A DNA stretch of 24,485 nucleotides. Source: Botryllus schlosseri. Its lineage: Eukaryota; Chordata; Ascidiacea; Stolidobranchia; Styelidae. The stretch is taken from the NCBI GenBank assembly GCA_000444245.1, contig ATSW01015065.1, forward strand, positions 1 through 24,485, read 5' to 3'. Both the position numbers and the translations under genes were made by a program. Within the stretch, counting starts at the first letter, position 1. Each line of letters begins with the position of its first letter. Below are positions 1 to 9,900 of this stretch, piece by piece. Below the pieces are notes generated by a model that did not search any database, was not told the origin of the DNA, and saw nothing but the letters and a program-made list of their open reading frames with translations.

Positions 1-548
1 AGATAAAGCTTAACAATGACACTATAGTTTGTGTGATCTCATTGGGTTCAGGTTGTAGTACATAGTTGAAGTTTTGAAAGCTCTAAGGGTCGGCTGAATC
101 AGCGGGTTATGCTTGGCACTTGTCAGATGCTTGCATCAAACTGTATTCACTTGCAAGTGTTGTCAGAGTCCTTGATGATGACGCAGAAAAGAGGCGTAAA
201 AGTAAGCACATAATATGCCGGATATGATATGTCAAATTCCTTAATAATCGCGCAGAAAAGGGGTGTAAAGGTAAAAACAGACAATGCTGCATAGTGCATA
301 GTATCCAGCGTAGTTTGCATATCATATCAAGCAGGGCCTGTGCATGCATTTAAACCTCGTTTCTGCGACATCATTAGGGACTTTGAAAACATTTACAAGT
401 GAATTCAATTTGCTGCAAACATCTGATGAGTGCTAAGCCTAACCGTCTGATTCAGCCGATCGCTAGAGCATTCAAAACTTCAACTATGTACTGCAACCTG
501 AGCCCAATAAGATCACCTAACTTATAGTGTCATTGTTAAGCTTTATCT
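1..548. mobile_element. Foldback-type element with long inverted arms (non-autonomous)
   Basis: The first bases (AGATAAAGCTTAACAATGAC) reappear as their reverse complement at the right edge, ending at 548. The pairing continues inward with mismatches to about 205 on the left and 345 on the right, so each arm is roughly 200 bp around a centre of about 140 bp. Inside the left arm a unit beginning GTCCTTGATGATGACGCAG near 169 recurs as a diverged direct copy near 238 and inverted near 360-380. No coding capacity is seen. The left boundary coincides with the window start, so a few bases and any target duplication may be missing. Family not recognised. Confidence 0.7.
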
Positions 549-1401
549 TTGTATTCAATAATGATATATTATTTTTGAAACTAGGAATCCGTCGCCACTT
601 GCATAAGCGCCTATGCTTTCCCTCGTTGAAAACAAGGCATAGGCTACGGCGGCTTCCTTCACAATAAAGCAGTCATGCTTTAGACGTTTTTTTTTTGAAG
701 CAGCTGTTGTTTGTTCATCATGTATTTCGTACCTCAACATACCCTGAATCAATCATAAATCACTATCTGTCAGCCTACATACAATGCGCTTTCAGAATCG
801 CCGCCGGTAGCAGACTCCTTGATCACGTAATCAGCAAGCTGCTGCTGTCGTGGTCATTGAAGCATAGCCGATTAGCCAATCAAGAGCCGTGGTTTCGTGA
901 TTACTAGTCTTCTCGCCGTTCTATGGTCGGTGGCACACCCGTTCTTCGGCAGCTACTTTCAAACGCTTTGCACGAAATCTTAACGGCCTTCCTGTGAGCT
1001 TCTTTCAGGCTCAGTGTCGTTTTTTATCAATAATCTGTAGAATAAGACATTACAACGGGGGATTTGTAAGATTTTCCAAATTTTGGACAACCCTACGTGT
1101 GCAATCGGATGATAAATGTGCTGACTATGGTCAATTATTTCGTTGCGTAAATATTAATACCATCCCAGTGCATCCGGCGTCTGGAGAGTCCACATGTCCT
1201 GGTAGTAGACTGCACACGTACACAAAGTCATATAATGACGACGTAGGTTGTTAGACTTTGTTATTAGTCATGAATTTCACAAATCTTGCACTCGGGTTAC
1301 TCGTATAACTTAGCCGGGACTGGAGCGTCATACTGATTCTGTGCACGGTTTGGTTGATAACATTAAACGTATTAAAAATTTCCGCATGGGCATTAATGGG
1401 G
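549..1401. other. Intergenic stretch with no supported gene
   Basis: Only short open frames (up to about 86 codons) occur, with no recognisable domain, no splice-site framework and no repeat ends that I can pair. A short hairpin-forming word (TATGC...GCATA) lies near 612-642. I see nothing else here that I can support. Confidence 0.5.
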
Positions 1402-1409
1402 GTAGAAAA

Positions 1410-1836
1410 TAGTGCGGAGCGGATCGACAAATTTTCTGGTCCGGCTCCGATCCGGTTGTTCAATTATCTGGTCCGGCTCCGATCCGGTTCCGGCCGTATC
1501 AGGAAAAAGTACTCATCCGGCTCCAATCCGGCTCCGGCCAAAAATGTAAAAGTCCTGCCAGAAATCCGGCCCTACACGGTACGAGGGTTCCGTGAATTTA
1601 TAAATATGCCTCGTTTATTTTCGCACTGGCTTGGCGGTTACTTGTGTGTGGTTGGTTGGTAGTTATTTAGTTATAAAAGTCATGCTTATCCATAAAGATT
1701 CTGACCATATCAAAAAAGTAGTGATCCGGCTCCGGCCGTAACTGAAAAAATACTGAACCGGCTCCGATCCGGTCAGGCCAAAATTTTAAAAATCCGGCCC
1801 GATATCTAATCCGGCTCCAGTCCATGCTCCGCGCTA
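1410..1836. mobile_element. Non-autonomous hAT-type element A (427 bp)
   Basis: The left end reads TAGTGCGGAGC and the right end, reversed, TAGCGCGGAGC. The flanking octamers GTAGAAAA (1402-1409) and GTAGAAAT (1837-1844) match at 7 of 8 positions, as expected of an aged hAT target duplication. Both subterminal regions are packed with the motif CCGGCTCCGATCCGG and variants (for example near 1442, 1471, 1518 and 1757). Such dense subterminal repeats are the usual transposase-binding zones of hAT elements. No transposase is encoded; the interior is filler DNA. Confidence 0.8.
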
Positions 1837-1852
1837 GTAGAAATAGAATATA

Positions 1853-2089
1853 GTGAAATACTGTAATATTAGTATCACCACTACACCAGTCATGAGGACG
1901 AACGTAATGCGAACGACATAATGATCTCCACCCGGTGAATTGACCTATGGGTCAATTGACTCTCCGCGAAGCCATCAACCGGAAGAAGCACAATGCAGCG
2001 AAATACTGTAATAATATAAGTAATATAATCACCACTATACCAGTCATAAGGACAAACGTAATGCAATGTAAATAATGATAGCCACCCGT
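1853..2089. repeat. Diverged direct repeat pair; related piece at 23230
   Basis: A block starting GAAATACTGTAATA and running through ATCACCACTA, CCAGTCAT and ATAATGAT to CCACCCG occurs at about 1854-1934 and again at about 1999-2089 with substitutions and a small insertion. A fragment containing ATCACCACTACACC recurs near 23248, with similar AT-rich flank. The block is therefore a dispersed repeat of unknown type that is tandemly doubled here. Confidence 0.6.
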
Positions 2090-2533
2090 TTACTATACAT
2101 GTTGACTAACGGTAATGACAACGTAGGCCGATCTATCATATTTTAACCATCGTCATGGTGCATCACAAATTTTAATTACTAGTTTACCACCATGTTTATA
2201 TTATAGCCTATATATCAAATCAATTTCTTTAAAATTCAGTGCATGGATTTATAGATCACCCGTAACGACAATAACAATGTAGAGAGGGGGCCGCGATTCG
2301 ATTTCCTAGGAGCTGGAGTATAGGAGCAGGATTTTGTCGATTTTTAATTCACTTTAAAAGTCGGATTTTAATGAGATTTTTCCACTGAAATACATCGTGT
2401 TAGCACTATTTTAACCGGATCATTTTGGACTTCGAATCGGAAACTCACCAGTTAGATTTCTTCAAACTCCTAATTTCGGATTGACAGACGGATGAATTCG
2501 GCTTCCGGAAATAGGGAATTCGACCATCTATGA
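1935..2533. other. Upstream intergenic DNA, no gene recognised
   Basis: Apart from the second repeat copy (to 2089), this stretch is AT-rich DNA without an open frame of note. The last eight bases, ATCTATGA (2526-2533), are the left target duplication of the hAT element that follows. Confidence 0.5.
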
Positions 2534-3075
2534 CAGGGGTGGTCAGTCTTTTCGACCAAAGGGCCGCATGCCACCAGCCGTCTCAGTTTGCAAGTACAGG
2601 ACTATTCGGCATCGAAGGTTTCCGCAAACAGGCATCAATCATTTTGTGCCTAGGTTGCATCGTCGACCATTGCCAACGCTAACCCGAGGAAACTTCTTCT
2701 CGTAATTGCGAATATAGTTAGACTCATTTGGGTAAACTAGGTGTTTTGTTTTCATTTTTAGAAGGGGGTACCAATATTGAAAGCATGAAATCGAGTGACG
2801 ATTATATCACGAGAAGCGTGAAGATAACTTTTATTACTATTCTACTTTATTGTAATGTACGACGTTTTACTAAAAATGTGACTGGGCCCTGGATCTGCCA
2901 ATGCCTCGGAAATGATATTTTATTCAACAACATCCCAAGTCTCGCGATCAGACTAATCAAATTTTAAGTTGATCTGGCGAATTCATATGAGCAATTCATT
3001 TGCGATACTAATTTCAAAAATCATCCCGCGGGCGGGTTAAAATCTTTCAGCGGCCCTCGAGGGATGCCGCTCCTG
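2534..3075. mobile_element. Non-autonomous hAT-type element B (542 bp)
   Basis: Begins CAGGGGTGGTCA and ends with GGGATGCCGCTCCTG, whose reverse complement starts CAGGAGCGGCAT. These are imperfect terminal inverted repeats of the CAGGGGTGG hAT class. Perfect 8-bp target duplications ATCTATGA flank it (2526-2533 and 3076-3083). The GGCCGC-rich subterminal words resemble those of element H (21112-21625). A 79-codon open frame inside has no recognisable transposase motif. Confidence 0.85.
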
Positions 3076-3084
3076 ATCTATGAT
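3076..3084. repeat. Shared, one-base-shifted target site between elements B and C
   Basis: The nine bases ATCTATGAT serve two insertions. ATCTATGA (3076-3083) is the right duplication of element B. TCTATGAT (3077-3084) is the left duplication of element C, whose right copy is at 3602-3609. The empty site would read ...CC ATCTATGATATG..., consistent with the flanks on both outer sides. Confidence 0.85.
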
Positions 3085-3601
3085 TAGGGCTGGGCAAAAT
3101 CGAGTACCTGAGTGATTCGATTCTGAATCACGTAATATGCTTCGAGTCGAGTCGAGTAATCGAGTATTAGTCATTATGACGTCATAACAGAATGTAATAT
3201 GTCAAAATTCAAATATGTACCTTCCATGCTACCTCAAAGAATATAATGCCTGTTATCCATCACAATAAAGATACTTTGGTATTTTTTCGACCATACCGAT
3301 TTCATAGGACTTGGCGACAATGTCGTGGGATGATCATGACTCCTGAAATGTGCTATTTCTAGTAATGTTCGTAGCTTTGTGCTATATGTTTCGTATGCTA
3401 CAATATGACGAATCAAGGTTTCAAGGCTTCAACAGTGAAAATTAGTATCGAAACTATAACTCTCGTTGATAAATTAACTTTCAGTGACGAGGAGCGTGTA
3501 ATTTCAATACTCGAAAAATTCGTCTTTTACTACTCGACTCGAATCATTAGAAATAATACTCGATTCAGATTCGAGTACTCGAATCATTGTGCCCAGCCCT
3601 A
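3085..3601. mobile_element. Non-autonomous hAT-type element C (517 bp)
   Basis: Left end TAGGGCTGGGCAAAAT; the right end reversed is TAGGGCTGGGCACAAT, a 15-of-16 match. Perfect 8-bp duplications TCTATGAT lie at 3077-3084 and 3602-3609. Subterminal regions repeat CGAGT and ATTCGA words on both sides. It has no transposase. The TAGGGCTGGGC ends are typical of a widespread animal hAT class distinct from the CAGGGGTGG ends of its immediate neighbour. Its right edge is about 200 bp upstream of the proposed TATA box of the lectin gene. Confidence 0.9.
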
Positions 3602-3799
3602 TCTATGATATGAAAATGTATCAATAGGTGATGTTTCGCATCATTACATTTTAATTCAGTGTTGATTCAAATGAAGGGTTATTATGTTCTGGAACCCGAA
3701 TAAGAGGGCACTTTTCGATCATCCTAAAAATTCATTTACCTAGATTGAAAACAGATGATTTAAAAATATTTACTGGAGATATTGTTGTGTTGCCTAAAA

Positions 3800-3840
3800 T
3801 ATAAATAAAATCTTCACCATGACTCTGCTCCGTCATTACC
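3800..3840 (+). promoter_or_regulatory. Candidate TATA box and start site of the lectin gene
   Basis: TATAAATA stands at 3800-3807. About 30-35 bases on lies an initiator-like GTCATTACC with its A at 3835. From there to 3908 no ATG occurs, so the first ATG of such a transcript would be the proposed lectin start, with G at -3. This spacing is what supports the call. No transcript evidence is available. Confidence 0.4.
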
Positions 3841-3907
3841 CGCTCGAACGTTCGCCTTACATATTTCGCGTCCTTTGACCCTATTCATTAGCCTTTCTGT
3901 AGAAGCT

Positions 3908-3974
3908 ATGAACGAGGACGAATTGCCAAAAAGTTTTTGTTGTCGTTACGCATTGTTGCCCGAGAGACAGCGCA
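3908..3974 (+). CDS. Lectin exon 1: start codon and cytosolic tail
   Basis: The ATG at 3908 has G at -3 and is the first ATG after the candidate promoter. The 67 coding bases encode an acidic start (MNEDELP), a CC pair and YALLPERQR, then stop at a consensus donor, GTGAGT at 3975, in phase 1. That phase fits the acceptor at 6704, where the joined codon becomes Lys. Short N-terminal exons carrying a tyrosine motif are common in type II lectins. The open frame continues past the donor to 4087, so an unspliced 60-residue peptide is the alternative reading. Confidence 0.4.
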
Positions 3975-6900
3975 GTGAGTTGGTTGGTGCGCGTAATTTA
4001 TTGAAGAATAAGAGGGAACAGAGATGTGAAAATTATATTGTTGGCGTGGACTGGAAGCTGTTCACGATAAATATTGCTTTGAATTAAAGGCGAACTGCGA
4101 TTACGTTATCCACAATGCAGTGCAGCCTCGTGACAGTCCTGCTGCTCGTACAAAAATAAGCATAGCCATCACATTTGCGTATCAATTTTTTCCAAAAGCG
4201 ATTTTGGTAAGAGTGCCGCGAGCGTTTTAAAATTTTTCCAGTGCTCCTCAAGCCAAAGAGTTTGGGAACCACTGTAGTAGTCATAGGCAGTAGGCTACAT
4301 ACAGACATTTATAGACGACGTCGGTGTTGATCCTATAGTTCGCGAGAAATTTGGACGGATTTTCCAAAATTGACATTAGTATCAGTTTGATGATAATTTC
4401 ATCAAATCAAAATATGACTGCAATACAATGAAAACATAGGAAAGTGTCGAAACAACTTGGTGTAGTATTTGAAATCAAACATCCACCTGGGAGTAGGCGA
4501 TGAAAAGAGGCGGCATTCACAATCGTCCAGTAAACTTGCAGGATGACTATTATTCATTCAGTAACAACTAGGCCTACGTGTATTTCGACTTTAATTTGGA
4601 TATAATCGAACATTGTCGGATATCCGGCGAGATATTGTACCACATTTCGCTTGCAGTCAAATATTCTGCTTCTTGTCTTGACTTAGGTAATATTGAGATA
4701 CATCAGCCGCAGCAGCACCATTATGCAACGAAAGGCAGGCGAGCCAGCTCATGACTTACCTACCGCACCTTATTTTAGTGTTTGGTATTTGAAAGCTTTT
4801 GAGTACTTTGCCCAAATTCCTCTAGAGCACGAACACCTGCTTCGTTTTGTGGAGAATATAGAATTCCAATGAAAGAATAATAGATCACCGTATTATTAGT
4901 GAGATTTTTTGACCTAAAAAGGAAGATATGACCTAACAAATCGAAATTTTGACATTTTTGACCGTAAAAAACTTAATTTGGACAAAATCTTCACGTAACG
5001 TATGCAAATATCAGATGTTTTTCCCACAGAATGTTAGAATTGTTCTACTCATCTTCATTTCCGGTTGAAACTGTCTGTCCTTACGAAGTAGTTTCGCCTG
5101 AAAAAACTTTTTTGACACATTAACTGACAAATTTTTACCTGAAAAATTTTTATTGTAACAAAATCTAGCTCTATGAAGAATTTCAGCAGTTACATCACTC
5201 ATTATGGTGGATATAATTGAAATTTGTTGTAGTACAAAGGAAGATACTTCCCTGCATTTTCGAGTAGAAAGTTTCCCTCCTTACTAAGTAGCTTGCCAAG
5301 AATGGAGAAAGAACGCTCAACAGAAGCAGTTGTTGACTGACAACACTGAAGTTGGGCGTACACTGCAGGTGACACACCGTGTTGCTGCATTCTGACAATG
5401 GTTTATACATCAGTATTTTTCATCATGCGCTTCTTGATATATGAACCATTCAATGCCCACACAGTCTTGCCTCGGTTAGGATATTGCGGTACGCTTAGCA
5501 TACCAACACAACAAACTATTTGTTTCATTTGAATGTTTGTGATCCACAATGAGCAGAGATGGGCCGTCTACACCGGTAGGCCTATAAAGTAGGCTACAAG
5601 ATGTCAAATGTCAAATGATAAGTTCACCGACAGTGCAAAATCCGCGATACATACGAAATGCAGGTTGCAAAAAAAAATCCCGCATTTGTAAACAATTTTG
5701 TCATTTTTTCATCTAATGCTACAATGTTGACAAAATTTTGACTTTTTTTTATATGTCAAAAAAATCGCCCCACTTATATATATCTGGACTATCTCTTAAA
5801 ATGTACAGGCAGCATCGAATTCCACATCCATCCTCTATATTTAGATATTGCACATAACGTGGATCTACGTAATTATTGAAGAGAGCATACTGAAAACTAC
5901 CGAAATGCAATCTGTTGAATATGAGGACCAATCCTACCAAGTATATACGAACGGTAAAATTGCCTAACATTGTATCAATATACCATGCACTGGTTTTCAG
6001 TACTTAGCCTACGCATTCTGAGAACCTCACACTAATTTGCAATCCAAACGGGAATACCGATTTCTTTCTGATCTACAGAAGTAAAGCGTCCAGGTTATAC
6101 ATCCACCATCAAATACAGCGCATTTCTTTTACTATGGAATACTAGCGCGCGAAGTGTAGTGTGTGAGTGTGTGTGTACTTCTCAACAGCGGTGAAAGCAT
6201 ATAATCGCGTAAGCAAGATTTTCACACAAAACTAAAACATTATAAACAATATTTATTAGAAATCAGCGTTACGTTTGCTGTGAACTTTCAGAAAATTTTA
6301 GAAATGCATATTTTGACCTTGGAGCGTATACATCCCGGCTCCCAACCTTGCAGCGTGAATTGAAAATTAGCTGATAAATATTGGAGATGGAAACAGCATT
6401 TCAAATGGACTGCTGGTTTCGATTTCGAGCACCGATTATCCTTGCGCTCACCACGGCACAAGACGTACCATCATACTGTTACAATTCGACAAGTGCTCGC
6501 ACTTAGAATTTCCTGCTGCCAATGATCGCCTAGGCCCTAGACGGTCGTGTAATCACGAATAATATGAATCGTGTGTGTGTGTATGTTTGTGTTGAATTCC
6601 GCGGAACCCACTAGACTAGCGCTGGCTTTCTTTGTACGTATGTCTGCACGTTTGTATATTTGTTTGGAAATTCAACAGGATATTCCAAAATCGTTTTTTC
6701 AAGAGGTAAACATCAAACCGGCTAATCGAACTCCGAATAATAAAGCGGAAGATGCTGCAGGAAACTATGGGAAGATAGCGATGGTTATATTCCGCGTCTT
6801 ATCGGTTGCAACAGTGGGTGGACTTGTAGCAATTTTTGCCCTTCATTTCGAATCTCAAGGAACGTGGAATCGAGGTGAGTGCGAGCTTTCGTCTGCATAC

Positions 6901-9900
6901 TTCGTGCAAAAAATATACTACTTTTCAATAAACGTACATTATGTATCCTAATTCAGCATATATATTTCACACTAGCGGGCATATCTAGAACCTACGGCGA
7001 ATCTCATGCATGTCCACTGTCCAGCTTGAAATTTTTTATAAAATGTACAGTTGTAGATGAGCTGATATCTTCTCTAGCAAACACCTACTTATATTCCTAT
7101 ACATAGCCTAGAAGGTTTCAACGTACGCTCGTTATTGGCGATCTGTCTAACGACATCAACATAGCAATGTCACCAAAATTCTCCTTCATAATAGTGCGCA
7201 CCATTGCGATTCTTTTACAATAAAGATGAGAGGGAATTAGTATGTTACCGTCTCAAAGCCATATTTTTCTATTTTTTTATCCCAGAGTTGCGGCGATTAA
7301 CGGGGAAAATGTAACGATTTTAAACAGCAGGCTTTCGGTCCGACTTTGTCAGTTGTTTTGTCCATAGAAATACTAAATGCGAAGTCAGACGGTCTACCGC
7401 CATGCTATCAATCGAGCACAGTAAACCCGACACTGCGAATGGAAATTACCCTGTTCTTCTCCAACACTACCGTGATTTAATTAAAGTCATCTTGTCGGGA
7501 TTTATATGTTTTTACAATATGGCAATTTATGAATGTTCTCGTTTGCACGGACTTAATAAAAGCCTTTAAGCCGTTCTCGTGATGGAATATCGCCACAATG
7601 TATCTTTCATAAATCCAGCAACATGAAGCATTTGGCTCAGGTATTCCCAGACCTTTTATTGTCGCGACCCAAATTCCAGTGAGAAAATGTACCGCGACTC
7701 GGATCACATTGCTTGAAGTGAACTCATCCTACTAAATTTAAAGTATTTACATAACATTCACTAGTCATTTTTGGAATAAAAGTAGGATCCATGATTGATG
7801 TACATACGATACATATATAATGAAGGCTTCAAGTCAGGGGTGTAAAATAGGGATATTGATTGCGGGCTAGTAAATGTACAAACTTCACATCGAGCCCGAT
7901 TTAAACCATTGATCGTTTGCTACATTCTAGAATTATTTTATAACTTCAAAATTTCGAATAAATCTCTTGCGGCACCTTCGCGAGACCTAAATGACACACT
8001 GTTTGAGAACCACTGTTTTAAGCTGTTTGCAGGAATTATATAGTGCAACTTTTTACAATTTTTCCTATTTTTCATGCAAATCTCGACTGTAACTTTATTA
8101 ACTTTTGCACAAAATAGAAAGGAGTGACTTTAAAAAAATAGGTTGTAAACTATTTCTGTTATGGTTGTAATATCTTTGATTTGCATAACAATGAGCTGTA
8201 TGATGGATAAGCTGCATCTCAATATTACATATGACGCAATGACTAGCAAGCTAGAACTCCAACTACCACCCAACCGTGCCCTAACAATGTGTGCATGGAT
8301 CGCTTTATTAATACTGCCGTTTAAATTTTAGGTAGTTTCTAGGGATGGTGTGAACGTGAGGTTCACGTTCGCATTCTCTGTGTGAACATCTAAAATATAG
8401 AGGTTCACGTACACAAACGAACCTTGGTATTGGTTCTGCAAATCTGCACTGTGAATCTTTTTCATATATTACCATTTTTCTTTTCATTATAACATCTTTG
8501 GTTGAGATTCTTTGCATTTCAACTTCGGACCACTCAATCCATGACGCTGGTAGGATAAAAAAATAAAATAAACATGAAGCGAGCATGCACCTTGCCAGTC
8601 TCACAATTTTATTTGCACTGTTACAAAAGTTTTCTCGAAATATGCAGCTTTCCGTTTTTGAATATTTTGTGACTCTCGGCCGTAAACTCGTCCCGCAATC
8701 ACACAACATCAACATTGAAATACACAACATGTACGAAGTCAGCTAATGATGTCCATAGCCATATCTCATTCTCTCAGACAGCTTGAACGTGCCAGCCGCA
8801 ATGGCCAACTTGGAGTCCCAGCAAACGCAGACTATTATATTTGAATCGGGTCGCTCTCTGAATTGAGCGATCCGAAAATGCGACATCGTTGTCTTTGCCT
8901 GAGTACCAGGGGATCCTGATATCAGTGGTAACGAGTCGGCCGACAAGTTGGCTTGCCAAAAGCTGTCAGGACAGAGCTCGAAAATTCCCCGTAGACAGTA
9001 GCGGGCGAAATTGACCACACTGAGGCGAAAGCTAAATTACGACAAAACTTTAAAAGTGCTTTTCAATCTTTTCTATCACTATCCGCACTTTTTAAAAGAA
9101 AAAAATTCCATCCGCACATACCGACCGAAAAGTGTTATGCCAAAAGAAACGGAAGATATACTTAGCAATATTTTGTTCAAATATGCAACATGTATGCTAC
9201 CGGTTCAGGCCATCAAGTGTCCCATTAAAAGGACAACTCCGGCCAAATAAGTGTTGGATTTTGTACGAGAACTTCTATTTCCTGGATGGCCGGGTCTTTA
9301 TAAAAACAATCCAGTACTCCTATCCAAAACACAGCGTATTTTCCACGAGTGAAAAATGCTTGCTTGCAGATATCTTTTTATAGAATGTGACACGAAGGTC
9401 TCGACGGCTCCAGTTCGTCAAATGAGTACAAATTCCACATGTTTGTTTTATGTCATCTGCCTGATGGCTGGGAAAATGAGCTCAAGGAGAGTGACCACAT
9501 TAGAGCTTGCAACCTTATGATACGCTGCTTCAATTTGTGTTCTGTTATTTTTTTTTCGATTTCATATTTTCTGTTTCGAGAGTAAATGAGAAGAGCAAAG
9601 AAAGTAAAGAAGCCGTGTGTTCGGCTGTTGAGCTCGATCGAACTTGAAAGTTCATAGCAGTTCAGTAACCTTGAAGCACTGGCTATTAAACTTTTTAGAC
9701 AGAATCTGAGTTTTACTAGCATCTCGTGACACAAGCCCGCACACATAAAAAATAATGCAATTTTGCGTATATGGTGCTTATCGCCCGACGTCATTTTGCG
9801 CCACGATCATTGAACATACATAGTACATGAAGAAAGGAGGTAACGCGAAATAACGACTAACGAGCAATTGCAAAATGAAGTAGAAACATTCAGGTGACAT

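Noticed and set aside
6583-6703. Upstream part of the exon 2 frame as the true N-terminus
   Set aside because: The in-frame ATGs at 6583 and 6640 lack a purine at -3 and follow a GT microsatellite. The acceptor at 6703 and exon 1 at 3908 fit phase and promoter better, though this is not excluded.
7835-8015. A short complete hAT between CAGGGGTG at 7835 and CCACTG at 8015
   Set aside because: The two ends belong to different terminal classes, and the flanking octamers (CTTCAAGT, TTTTAAGC) do not match.
8308-8730. Longest minus-strand open frame (140 codons)
   Set aside because: It covers a putative hAT left end with palindromic repeats, has Cys- and Arg-rich low-quality composition and no domain. 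Best explained as chance in non-coding DNA.
9453-9794. 113-codon minus-strand frame
   Set aside because: No similarity recognised, runs through low-complexity T-rich DNA and has no neighbouring exon signals.
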